Positions 1 through 5,808 of a stretch of 6,255 nt of DNA are shown here, in pieces. The stretch lies in NCBI GenBank assembly GCA_023253415.1, contig JALRGK010000050.1, positions 1-6,255 of the forward strand, in the 5' to 3' direction. This stretch comes from Rhodocyclaceae bacterium (lineage in GTDB: Bacteria; Pseudomonadota; Gammaproteobacteria; Burkholderiales; Rhodocyclaceae). The notes beneath the pieces were generated by a model. It was not told where the DNA came from. It saw only the letters and a list, made by a program, of their open reading frames with translations, and searched no databases. Every line of letters starts with the position of its first letter. Positions within the stretch are counted from its first letter, which is position 1. The translations under genes were made by a program, and so were the position numbers.

Positions 1-581
1 ACGCCTTCCGGGCTGTGGTTGGTATCAACCACGGCGATCACGGGAATACCCAGCTTCTTGGCTTCGGTGACGGCGATCTTGTGATAGCCGACATCAATAA
101 TGAAGATGGCGTCCGGCAGCGTGTTCATGTTCTTGATACCACCGATCGACTTTTGCAGCTTGTCCAGTTCGCGCTTGAAATCCAGCGCTTCTTTTTTGGT
201 CAGCTTCTCGCACGAACCATCTTCAACCGACTGCTCCATGTCTTTCAGGCGCTTGATCGATTGCTTCAGCGTTTTGTAGTTGGTCAGCATGCCGCCCAGC
301 CAACGCTGGTCAACATAAGGCATACCGGCGCGCGCTGCTTCTTCAGCAACGATTTCGCGTGCCTGGCGCTTGGTGCTCACAAACAGAACCGTACCCTTGT
401 TGGCGGCCAGCTTTTTCACAAACGAAATGGCTTCGTTGTACTTGGCAACCGTTTTTTCCAGGTTAACGATATGAATCTTGTTACGAGCCCCGAAAATGTA
501 GGGGGCCATACGGGGGTTCCAGAAGCGGGTCTGGTGTCCGAAGTGGACGCCGGCTTCCAGCATTTGACGCATTGTCGACAT
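1..581 (-). CDS. rpsB: 30S ribosomal protein S2, partial (3' end beyond window start)
   Basis: Structural protein of the small ribosomal subunit, bound near the head/body junction of the 30S particle; in E. coli S2 also represses its own mRNA. The minus strand is open from ATG at 581 to the window edge, giving 193 in-frame residues, whereas S2 is usually about 240-250 residues, so the C-terminal part is missing. Recognisable S2 signatures in order are MLEAGVHFGHQTRFWNP (residues 7-23), MAPYIFGARNKIHIVNLEKT (25-44), the RWLGGMLTN motif (93-101), the KSIGGIK stretch (144-150), and the DAIFIIDVGYHKIAV / IPVIAVVDTNHSP region (157-191). The start is supported by an AAGGAG Shine-Dalgarno site 5 nt upstream and by the family N-terminus. 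The gene is transcribed divergently from map, and tsf probably follows beyond the window. Identification is very secure. Confidence 0.98.
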   Translation of the reverse strand, partial: MSTMRQMLEAGVHFGHQTRFWNPRMAPYIFGARNKIHIVNLEKTVAKYNEAISFVKKLAANKGTVLFVSTKRQAREIVAEEAARAGMPYVDQRWLGGMLTNYKTLKQSIKRLKDMEQSVEDGSCEKLTKKEALDFKRELDKLQKSIGGIKNMNTLPDAIFIIDVGYHKIAVTEAKKLGIPVIAVVDTNHSPEG

Positions 582-586
582 AACGA

Positions 587-592
587 CTCCTT
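587..592 (-). promoter_or_regulatory. Shine-Dalgarno site of rpsB
   Basis: The minus strand reads AAGGAG, 5 nt before the rpsB ATG at 581. It is a strong match to the anti-Shine-Dalgarno sequence and fixes the S2 start. One of the leader complementarities (594-599) ends just 1 nt upstream of it, so folding of the leader could change access to this site. Confidence 0.9.
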
Positions 593-593
593 G

Positions 594-657
594 CAGGGTT
601 AGACCGCCACGACACCGACTGCGATTTTTCCGGAGAAAAACACCCTGAATTCGGTCT
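594..657 (-). promoter_or_regulatory. Possible pseudoknot just upstream of the rpsB ribosome binding site
   Basis: Two 6-bp complementarities lie in interleaved order in the minus-strand RNA. AGACCG (657-652) matches CGGUCU (606-601), and CAGGGU (647-642) matches ACCCUG (599-594). The order is a-b-a'-b', which is pseudoknot topology. The two 3' strands are separated by one base, and the last ends 1 nt before the Shine-Dalgarno site. The UNCG hairpin sits inside the intervening loop. A single 6-bp match in a stretch this size is not rare by chance, so only the arrangement and the regulatory context support it. Confidence 0.4.
624..641 (-). promoter_or_regulatory. Leader hairpin closed by a UNCG-type tetraloop
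   Basis: The minus-strand RNA has UUUUUC (640-635), loop UCCG (634-631), then GAAAAA (630-625). This gives six perfect pairs closed by C-G around a UCCG loop, which fits the exceptionally stable cUNCGg tetraloop class. A seventh G.U pair (641 with 624) is possible only on this strand. The stem is A/U rich apart from the closing pair, so much of its stability would come from the loop. Confidence 0.6.
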
Positions 658-670
658 CGTGTGTGGATTA

Positions 671-694
671 GCCCCGAACCGGATGATTCGGGAC
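671..694 (-). promoter_or_regulatory. 10-bp leader hairpin
   Basis: In the minus-strand transcript, GUCCCGAAUC (694-685) pairs without interruption with GGUUCGGGGC (680-671), leaving the four-base loop AUCC (684-681). Two of the ten pairs are G.U wobbles (693 with 672 and 686 with 679). On the plus strand those positions would be C opposite A, so the long form exists only in the rpsB-direction RNA. No U-tract follows it, so it is not a rho-independent terminator. Confidence 0.7.
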
Positions 695-736
695 GATATC
701 GACCCAAAGGTCGGTTTTCACGAAGAAAACTGGTAC

Positions 737-766
737 ATTGTATCAGCATTCAGCGCACCGCAGCAA
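737..766 (-). promoter_or_regulatory. Sigma-70-type promoter for rpsB
   Basis: On the minus strand there is a -10 hexamer TACAAT (742-737), preceded by TG at 745-744 to make an extended -10 (TGATACAAT). A weak -35 match TTGCTG (766-761) lies 18 bp upstream. Transcription would begin around 731-730, at A or G, leaving the structured leader before the rpsB ATG. The -10 and its TG extension are good; the -35 matches only TTG. Confidence 0.65.
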
Positions 767-875
767 GCCTATCAGCGCTCTATCTGGTCGCACATCCTTG
801 AGTCGGTTATGCTTCGGGATCTCTCTGCATCATCACAAAGATGCCTCGCTACATCCTTCATAAAAGCACAGAATA

Positions 876-1670
876 ATGAGCATTACCCTCAAAACCCCGG
901 AACAGATTAACGCCATGCGCACGGCCTGCCGGCTTGCGTCTGAAGTCCTTGATTACATTACACCTTTTGTCAAACCCGGCGTCACGACCGGTGAACTGGA
1001 TCGACTCTGCCACGAGTACATGGTCAATGTACAAGACACCATTCCAGCTCCATTGAATTACCAGCCCCCCGGCTACAGCCCCTACCCCAAATCGATCTGT
1101 ACATCGGTCAATCATCAGGTTTGTCACGGTATTCCGGGTGATAAGCAGCTCAAAAAAGGCGATGTCGTTAATCTGGATATCACCGTCATCAAGGATGGCT
1201 GGTATGGCGATACGAGCCGGATGTTCTCTGTCGGCGAGGTCTCCACCCTGGCTCAACGTCTCAGTGATGTGACTTACGAATGCCTGTGGAAAGGGATTGA
1301 TGTTGTCAAACCTGGCGCCACGCTCGGGGACATCGGCCATGCCATTCAGACCCACGCGCAAAAGCATGGCTTTTCGGTGGTCCGTGAGTTCTGCGGTCAT
1401 GGGATTGGCCAGCATTTTCATGAAGACCCCCAGGTGCTGCACTATGGAAAACCCGGCACAGGCATCAAACTCGAGGAAGGCATGATCTTCACCATCGAAC
1501 CCATGATCAATGCCGGCAAACCCGATATCCGCGAATTGGCCGATGGTTGGACCATCGTGACCAAGGACCATTCCCTTTCTGCCCAATGGGAGCACACGAT
1601 CGTTGTCACTGCCAGCGGTGTTGAAGTTCTGACGGTGTCGGCTGGTACACCGGCACGCCCGAATTTCTGA
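876..1670 (+). CDS. map: Type I methionine aminopeptidase
   Basis: Cytosolic metalloprotease that removes the initiator methionine from nascent proteins whose second residue is small. The product is 264 residues, the usual length of the short bacterial type Ia enzyme without an N-terminal extension. It has the pita-bread fold signatures. The likely metal ligands, by alignment to known enzymes, are D101 (in NLDITV), D112 (in GDTSRMF), H175 (in FCGHGIG), E208 (in TIEPM) and E239 (in QWEHT). The substrate-binding His is H84 (in VCHGIPG). All are present, so the enzyme should be active. The start at 876 matches the family N-terminus (TPEQINAMR follows), although no clear Shine-Dalgarno site precedes it. 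It is divergent from rpsB, a familiar arrangement in proteobacteria, and glnD follows after 9 bp. Confidence 0.98.
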   Translation: MSITLKTPEQINAMRTACRLASEVLDYITPFVKPGVTTGELDRLCHEYMVNVQDTIPAPLNYQPPGYSPYPKSICTSVNHQVCHGIPGDKQLKKGDVVNLDITVIKDGWYGDTSRMFSVGEVSTLAQRLSDVTYECLWKGIDVVKPGATLGDIGHAIQTHAQKHGFSVVREFCGHGIGQHFHEDPQVLHYGKPGTGIKLEEGMIFTIEPMINAGKPDIRELADGWTIVTKDHSLSAQWEHTIVVTASGVEVLTVSAGTPARPNF

Positions 1671-1679
1671 CCCGGCACC

Positions 1680-4271
1680 ATGACTGACCCACGCACCGGC
1701 AACACGCTTACAGAGATCCGAACCGCTCTGAATCTGGGCCAGACGGATCTGGCTAACACCTATCTGGCACGGCCCGATCACAAGGCCTATCTTTCTGGAC
1801 GTACAGCGCTAGTGGACCGCCTGCTGACGCAGCTTTGGTCCCAGGCCGAGATGCCGGCCAGCACGACGCTGATTGCTGTCGGAGGCTATGGTCGCGGCGA
1901 GCTTTATCCGCACTCTGACATTGACGTGCTTATCGCACTCGACGCCCCGCCTTCGCCAGCGCTGGAAGAAACACTGCAGCAACTCATCAGTCAGTTCTGG
2001 GATATTGGCCTGGCCGTTGGTCATAGTGTCCGTACCATTAACGAATGCATTGAGTCTGCCCATGCTGATGTGACGGTGCAAACAGCCCTCTTTGAATCTC
2101 GTTTGATTTGCGGCAACCAGGCGCTTTATCTGCAACTGCAAGAAGCAGTCACTGCGTGCATGTCTCACGACCAGTTCATTGCCGCCAAACTGGCCGAGCA
2201 GGAAGAGCGCCACCTACGTCACGCATTTACGGCCTTCAGCCTGGAGCCCAACTGTAAGGAGAGCCCCGGGGGCTTGCGTGATTTGCACAGTCTAGGCTGG
2301 ATTGCACGCGCTGCAGGTTTCGGCCTTGATGGCGATATCTGGCAGTCCCTGCAACAAAATGCGTTGATGCAGGGTGATGAGCGCGTCGCGATCGAACGGG
2401 CTGCCGGCTTTCTGGCTGACGTCCGGATTCAGTTACATCTACTCACCGGACGTGCTGAAGACCGGTTGCTCTTTGACATCCAGGGGCAGATCGCGCAGCG
2501 CTTTGGCTTTAGTGACATTGCCGAGCGGCGCGCCAGCGAGCAGTTCATGCAACGCTATTACCGCATTGCCAAGCGCGTCACTCAAATCAACACCCTGGTT
2601 CTCAAATCGATCAGCGAGCGATTGGCACCGGCCAGCAAGCAGAAAATCCGCCGCTTAAACGATCGCTTCCAGAAAGTCGGGCACAAACTGGACATTGTTG
2701 ATCCGCTGCTATACCAGACAAACCCACCCGCGATTCTCGAGACGTTCCTGCTCATGGAAAAACAGGGTGGCGTTCAGGAAATGACCGCACGTACACTGCG
2801 TGCCCTCTATGGGGCGCGGCGCCTGATTAATCGGGAATTTCGTCAGCAGAAGGAAAACAAGCAGCTATTTATCCAGATTCTGCGGCAAAAGAATGGCGTG
2901 CTACATGCCTTGCGGCTAATGAATCAGTTTGACATTCTGGGGCGTTACATTCCAGCCTTCGGGCAAATCGTAGGCCAGATGCAGCATGACCTGTTCCACG
3001 TATTCACCGTCGATCAGCACATACTGCAGGTCGTGCGCAATATTAGACGCTTTGTTCGCGAAGACTTCGCCCACGAGAATCCGTTCTGTCACCGACTCAT
3101 GAACGAGTTCGAGCGGCCCTGGCTACTCGTTCTTGCCGCCCTCTTCCACGACATTGCCAAAGGCCGAGGGGGCGACCACTCCGAACTGGGCATGGCCGAT
3201 GCGGAGGCCTTCTGCAAATCGCATGGCCTGCAGAAAAAGGATACCGACCTGGTCGTCTGGCTGGTCAAGGAACACCTGACCATGTCGGCAGTGGCTCAAA
3301 AGGAAGACATCTCGGATCCGAATACGGTTGCGACCTTCTGCAAACGAGTGGGCGACGCACGTCATCTGACCGCTCTCTATCTCCTGACGGTTGCCGATAT
3401 TCGCGGCACCAGCCCCAAGGTCTGGAACTCGTGGAAAGCACGACTACTGGAAACGCTCTACCGCAGTTCACTCAGCCGTCTCGAACAATCAGAAGACGGC
3501 AGCACCGAGCAGTTGGGAGACATGGTGGTTCAACGCAAACGTGACGCGCTCGCTCACTTGCGCTTCTTTGCTTTAGGCGAGTCTGTTCAAACACAGTTCT
3601 GGAAACAACTGGATGATGTCTATTTCCTCCGCCATACCGACGAGGAAATTGCCTGGCACACCCGTTGCCTTTATTACCGGACCCACGAAAACAAACCGGT
3701 CGTTCGCGCCCGCCCCAACCCCGATGGTGCCGGCATCCAGGTATTAGCGTATGCCCCGGACCAACCGGATCTCTTCCTGCACCTGTGTGGTTACTTTGCT
3801 TCGATCGGCTACTCGATCATGGATGCCAAGATCCACACAACAAAACACGGCTATGCGCTGGACAGCTTCAACCTGCTTGATGCTTCAAACCGAGACATGG
3901 ATCGTGAAACCAGCACCATCATCGAGCACGACCTGCTTGAAGTGCTGCTCGGAAAGACCCGACCCAGCACCCCACCGATGGGTCGCATCTCACGCCAGGT
4001 TCGTTCTTTCCCGATTGCACCGGTTGTTCTGCTCGAGCCTGATGAGAGCGGTCAACAGTACGTGCTTTCAATCCGTGCCGCCGACCGCACCGGCCTGCTG
4101 TACGCCATCGCGGAAACGCTGACCCGTCACGGTGCTTCACTGCATACTGCACGAATCTCAACGCTCGGGGAGCGGGTTGAAGATACGTTCCTGATTTCTG
4201 GTCGCGGTTTGTCACAAAGCCGTGACCGGCTACTGCTTGAAAACGATTTGCTGGAGCAATTGCGAACCTGA
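1680..4271 (+). CDS. glnD: Bifunctional PII uridylyltransferase / uridylyl-removing enzyme
   Basis: Glutamine sensor of the nitrogen regulatory cascade. It attaches UMP to PII proteins (GlnB/GlnK) when glutamine is low and removes it when glutamine is high. The product is 863 residues, a normal length. Domains in order: a nucleotidyltransferase domain with GGYGRGEL (68-75) and SDID (79-82), whose D80 and D82 would bind metal; the GlnD-specific helical region including KESPGGLRDLH (193-203); an HD hydrolase domain with H447, the HD pair H490-D491, H500, H532 and D573; then two C-terminal ACT domains (about 697-770 and 793-863), of which the second contains AADRTGLLYAI (800-810). Both catalytic centres look intact, so both activities are expected. 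Only 9 bp separate it from map and no Shine-Dalgarno site is evident, which suggests co-transcription with map and perhaps coupled translation. Confidence 0.98.
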   Translation: MTDPRTGNTLTEIRTALNLGQTDLANTYLARPDHKAYLSGRTALVDRLLTQLWSQAEMPASTTLIAVGGYGRGELYPHSDIDVLIALDAPPSPALEETLQQLISQFWDIGLAVGHSVRTINECIESAHADVTVQTALFESRLICGNQALYLQLQEAVTACMSHDQFIAAKLAEQEERHLRHAFTAFSLEPNCKESPGGLRDLHSLGWIARAAGFGLDGDIWQSLQQNALMQGDERVAIERAAGFLADVRIQLHLLTGRAEDRLLFDIQGQIAQRFGFSDIAERRASEQFMQRYYRIAKRVTQINTLVLKSISERLAPASKQKIRRLNDRFQKVGHKLDIVDPLLYQTNPPAILETFLLMEKQGGVQEMTARTLRALYGARRLINREFRQQKENKQLFIQILRQKNGVLHALRLMNQFDILGRYIPAFGQIVGQMQHDLFHVFTVDQHILQVVRNIRRFVREDFAHENPFCHRLMNEFERPWLLVLAALFHDIAKGRGGDHSELGMADAEAFCKSHGLQKKDTDLVVWLVKEHLTMSAVAQKEDISDPNTVATFCKRVGDARHLTALYLLTVADIRGTSPKVWNSWKARLLETLYRSSLSRLEQSEDGSTEQLGDMVVQRKRDALAHLRFFALGESVQTQFWKQLDDVYFLRHTDEEIAWHTRCLYYRTHENKPVVRARPNPDGAGIQVLAYAPDQPDLFLHLCGYFASIGYSIMDAKIHTTKHGYALDSFNLLDASNRDMDRETSTIIEHDLLEVLLGKTRPSTPPMGRISRQVRSFPIAPVVLLEPDESGQQYVLSIRAADRTGLLYAIAETLTRHGASLHTARISTLGERVEDTFLISGRGLSQSRDRLLLENDLLEQLRT

Positions 4272-4296
4272 TATTTCAGAGCGGCCTAACCAGGCG
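4272..4296. other. Convergent intergenic gap without a clear terminator
   Basis: Only 25 bp separate the stop of glnD from the stop of the convergent phosphorylase gene. The sole inverted repeat seen is GCCT/AGGC (4284-4287 and 4292-4295) with a 4-base loop and no T-tract on either side. Termination must therefore occur inside the opposing coding sequence, be rho-dependent, or not happen cleanly. Confidence 0.5.
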
Positions 4297-5070
4297 TCAA
4301 GTAGGCACCTTGCAACCGACCAGTGCTTCAATGAGCAGGCGTGCTTTGCACATGGCTTGCTCGATCACATCGCCCAACGCACTGAATTGAATGCCCTGGG
4401 TGCTCTCACCGATGCCTGCCGCATGGTTCACCACGACATTTAACATGGCATAGGGGATGTTTAGCTCGCGCGCAAGCACGGCCTCGGGCATGGCCGTCAT
4501 ACCGACCACATCCGCACCATCTCCTGCCATCCGCCGGATTTCAGCCGCTGTTTCCAGACGAGGACCCTGTGTACAGGCATACACACCCCCATCGTGCACA
4601 TGGAAACCCAGCAAATCCGCAACACCTGAAAGTCGTGAGCGCAGCATCTCCGAGAAAGGATGTGTGAAGTCCGTATGCATCTCCACGCCCTGCTCGCAAC
4701 CGAAGAAGGTTGAAATACGCCCCCAGCTATAGTCAATGATCTGATCCGGAATGACCAGGTCACCGGGCCCCATGCTGGGATGAATCGAGCCGACAGAACC
4801 TACAGCGATAATGCCCGTCACCCCGACCTCTCGGAGTGCGTAAATGTTTGCACGATAGTTGATGTCTGCAGGCATGATGGTATGGCCATGACCATGCCGG
4901 GCCAGAAAGACCATTTCGTGACCACAGATCGTCCCCAGGGTTAACGGACAGGAAGGCTCACCATAGGGCGTTCGAACAAACTGCCGACGCGTATCTTCAA
5001 GAATGGACAAATGGTTCAATCCACTACCACCGATAATAGCCAGCAAAGGGCTGCGTTCATTTGTGGACAT
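4297..5070 (-). CDS. Purine nucleoside phosphorylase, probable S-methyl-5'-thioinosine phosphorylase
   Basis: Member of the trimeric PNP/MTAP phosphorylase family, which cleaves (methylthio)purine nucleosides with phosphate to give the free base and ribose-1-phosphate or 5-methylthioribose-1-phosphate. The product is 257 residues, close to the bacterial MTAP-like length. Family marks are IIGGSGL (12-18, phosphate loop), FLARHGHGH (55-63), NYRANIYALR (71-80), TQGPRLET (167-174) and VGMTAMPEAVLARE (189-202). Adenine-specific human MTAP has an Asp-x-Asp pair contacting the 6-amino group; here the aligned residues are N215 and A217 (in VVNHAAG). This points to a 6-oxopurine substrate such as methylthioinosine, inosine or guanosine. 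A GGAG Shine-Dalgarno site lies 7 nt upstream of the ATG. It is the last gene of an operon with a methyltransferase and hpt. The fold is certain; exact substrate is inference, and plain 6-oxopurine PNP is the alternative. Confidence 0.9.
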   Translation of the reverse strand: MSTNERSPLLAIIGGSGLNHLSILEDTRRQFVRTPYGEPSCPLTLGTICGHEMVFLARHGHGHTIMPADINYRANIYALREVGVTGIIAVGSVGSIHPSMGPGDLVIPDQIIDYSWGRISTFFGCEQGVEMHTDFTHPFSEMLRSRLSGVADLLGFHVHDGGVYACTQGPRLETAAEIRRMAGDGADVVGMTAMPEAVLARELNIPYAMLNVVVNHAAGIGESTQGIQFSALGDVIEQAMCKARLLIEALVGCKVPT

Positions 5071-5077
5071 TCGTATT

Positions 5078-5081
5078 CTCC
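5078..5081 (-). promoter_or_regulatory. Shine-Dalgarno site of the phosphorylase gene
   Basis: The minus strand reads GGAG 7 nt before the ATG at 5070, inside the 21-bp gap after the methyltransferase stop. It supports the chosen start and independent initiation rather than simple coupling. Confidence 0.75.
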
Positions 5082-5091
5082 ATCAGGAAAT

Positions 5092-5808
5092 TCACGCGTT
5101 CGACACGCAACGTTTCAGCATCGCCTCACCGAGCACTGCCGAGATGCCAGCAGGCATCGCATGACGGGCCGCAGAAAACGGTAAGTTGAGTTTACGGAAC
5201 TGTACATCCGCCACATCCACGCTAAAAGGGGCGTTGGCAATGACCGAGGCGCGAATAATCTGCGCCATGGTGTCACGGCCTGCATCTTTCATCTGCCAAG
5301 GGAATGCCGTGCGATCTGCCAGATGCACTGACATGATTGAAGGCACTTGAGCCGCCAGCATCAGCGCGGCTTTCTGAAATGCCAGTCGATACTGCATGAC
5401 AGCCTGCTGCGCAGGCACATGATGCGGCAGTGACTCCGCAGGGGCTCCGGCGATCCAGAGCACCATGGCTTCAGGTGCAAAATCTTTCAGATCCGCCAAC
5501 AGCATCTCATGAATCTGCGCCACATCCGCTAGACCATAAATCGCGTCCGGCACGCGCTCTCGGGTCGCTTCCAGACATTCCAAGCGGTTATCCAGCGCAA
5601 ACACGGTTTTGCCATGGCGCACCAGAGCCGCTGTTGACGCGCCAAATCCACAGCCGATTTCCAGCACCCGCGTAGCCGCCGGGTTGATTCGGCCACAGAG
5701 CCAATCATAAGCACCCTGCTTTTCCAGATCGGATGATTCACTCAACCAGCGTGCCAGTGTGTCATTCAGCGATTCTTCAAATGCCGCGTTTTCTGACCCC
5801 GTCATCAT
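5092..5808 (-). CDS. Class I SAM-dependent methyltransferase of unknown substrate
   Basis: Predicted soluble Rossmann-fold methyltransferase of 238 residues. Motif I is VLEIGCGFGAST (48-59), the glycine-rich SAM loop. The acidic residue after strand 2 is D73 in VFALDNR, expected to contact the SAM ribose. A possible motif IV strand is AMVLWIAGAP (114-123), but it lacks the NPPY-type sequence of N-methylating DNA or glutamine enzymes. The C-terminal half is not one I recognise, so no substrate is assigned. The gene overlaps the end of hpt by four bases (ATGA) and is followed 21 bp later by the phosphorylase, so all three should share one mRNA. Two adjacent Met codons start the frame (5808 and 5805). 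GAAGG (5816-5812) lies 3 nt from the first and 6 nt from the second, so initiation at 5805, giving 237 residues, may be the real one. Confidence 0.85.
   Translation of the reverse strand: MMTGSENAAFEESLNDTLARWLSESSDLEKQGAYDWLCGRINPAATRVLEIGCGFGASTAALVRHGKTVFALDNRLECLEATRERVPDAIYGLADVAQIHEMLLADLKDFAPEAMVLWIAGAPAESLPHHVPAQQAVMQYRLAFQKAALMLAAQVPSIMSVHLADRTAFPWQMKDAGRDTMAQIIRASVIANAPFSVDVADVQFRKLNLPFSAARHAMPAGISAVLGEAMLKRCVSNA

Larger units (their letters stand above)
582..730 (-). promoter_or_regulatory. Structured rpsB 5' leader, candidate S2 autoregulatory RNA
   Basis: This is the predicted untranslated leader of rpsB, about 150 nt from the inferred start point near 730-731 to the base before the ATG. 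Seen by eye on the minus strand, 5' to 3': a small 5-bp hairpin (713-700, CGACC/GGUCG with loop UUUG); a 10-bp hairpin (694-671); the 5' strands of two 6-bp complementarities (657-652 and 647-642); a UNCG-loop hairpin (641-624); and the two matching 3' strands (606-601 and 599-594). The Shine-Dalgarno site follows at once. In E. coli, S2 is known to repress rpsB-tsf through a structured 5' untranslated region. That this leader does the same here is inference. I did not recognise primary-sequence identity with the enterobacterial leader. Confidence 0.6.

Noticed and set aside
15..602. 195-codon open frame on the plus strand
   Set aside because: Antisense shadow of rpsB; the minus strand encodes an unmistakable S2 protein here and the plus-strand translation resembles nothing known to me.
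625..640. Hairpin with T and A tracts as a rho-independent terminator between rpsB and map
   Set aside because: The stem itself is A/U, not G/C-rich, no U-run follows it on either strand, and it lies between a promoter and its gene.
694..701. Perfect palindrome CGATATCG in the rpsB leader as a protein-binding operator
   Set aside because: Eight bases only and it bridges two leader hairpins; without a second copy or known consensus it is not meaningful.
784..813. Possible map promoter with TATGCT (808-813) as -10 on the plus strand
   Set aside because: No acceptable -35 lies 16-18 bp upstream (CTGGTC or TGGTCG only) and there is no TG extension, so it is too weak to list.
827..844. Inverted repeat GCATC/GATGC upstream of map as an operator or attenuator
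   Set aside because: Only 5 bp with an 8-base loop, no matching element elsewhere, and common by chance.
659..910. 83-codon open frame on the plus strand across the rpsB-map intergenic region
   Set aside because: It runs through the rpsB promoter and leader in antisense and into the map start, has no clear ribosome binding site and no recognisable domain.
858..1781. 307-codon open frame on the minus strand opposite map
   Set aside because: Shadow of map, whose catalytic residues are all intact in the plus-strand frame; the antisense product has no recognised motif.
3919..4215. 98-codon minus-strand frame and other open frames inside glnD
   Set aside because: They overlap the conserved glnD ACT, HD or nucleotidyltransferase domains in other frames and carry no recognisable features.
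4284..4295. GCCT/AGGC inverted repeat between glnD and the phosphorylase gene as a bidirectional terminator
   Set aside because: Four base pairs and no T-tract on either side.
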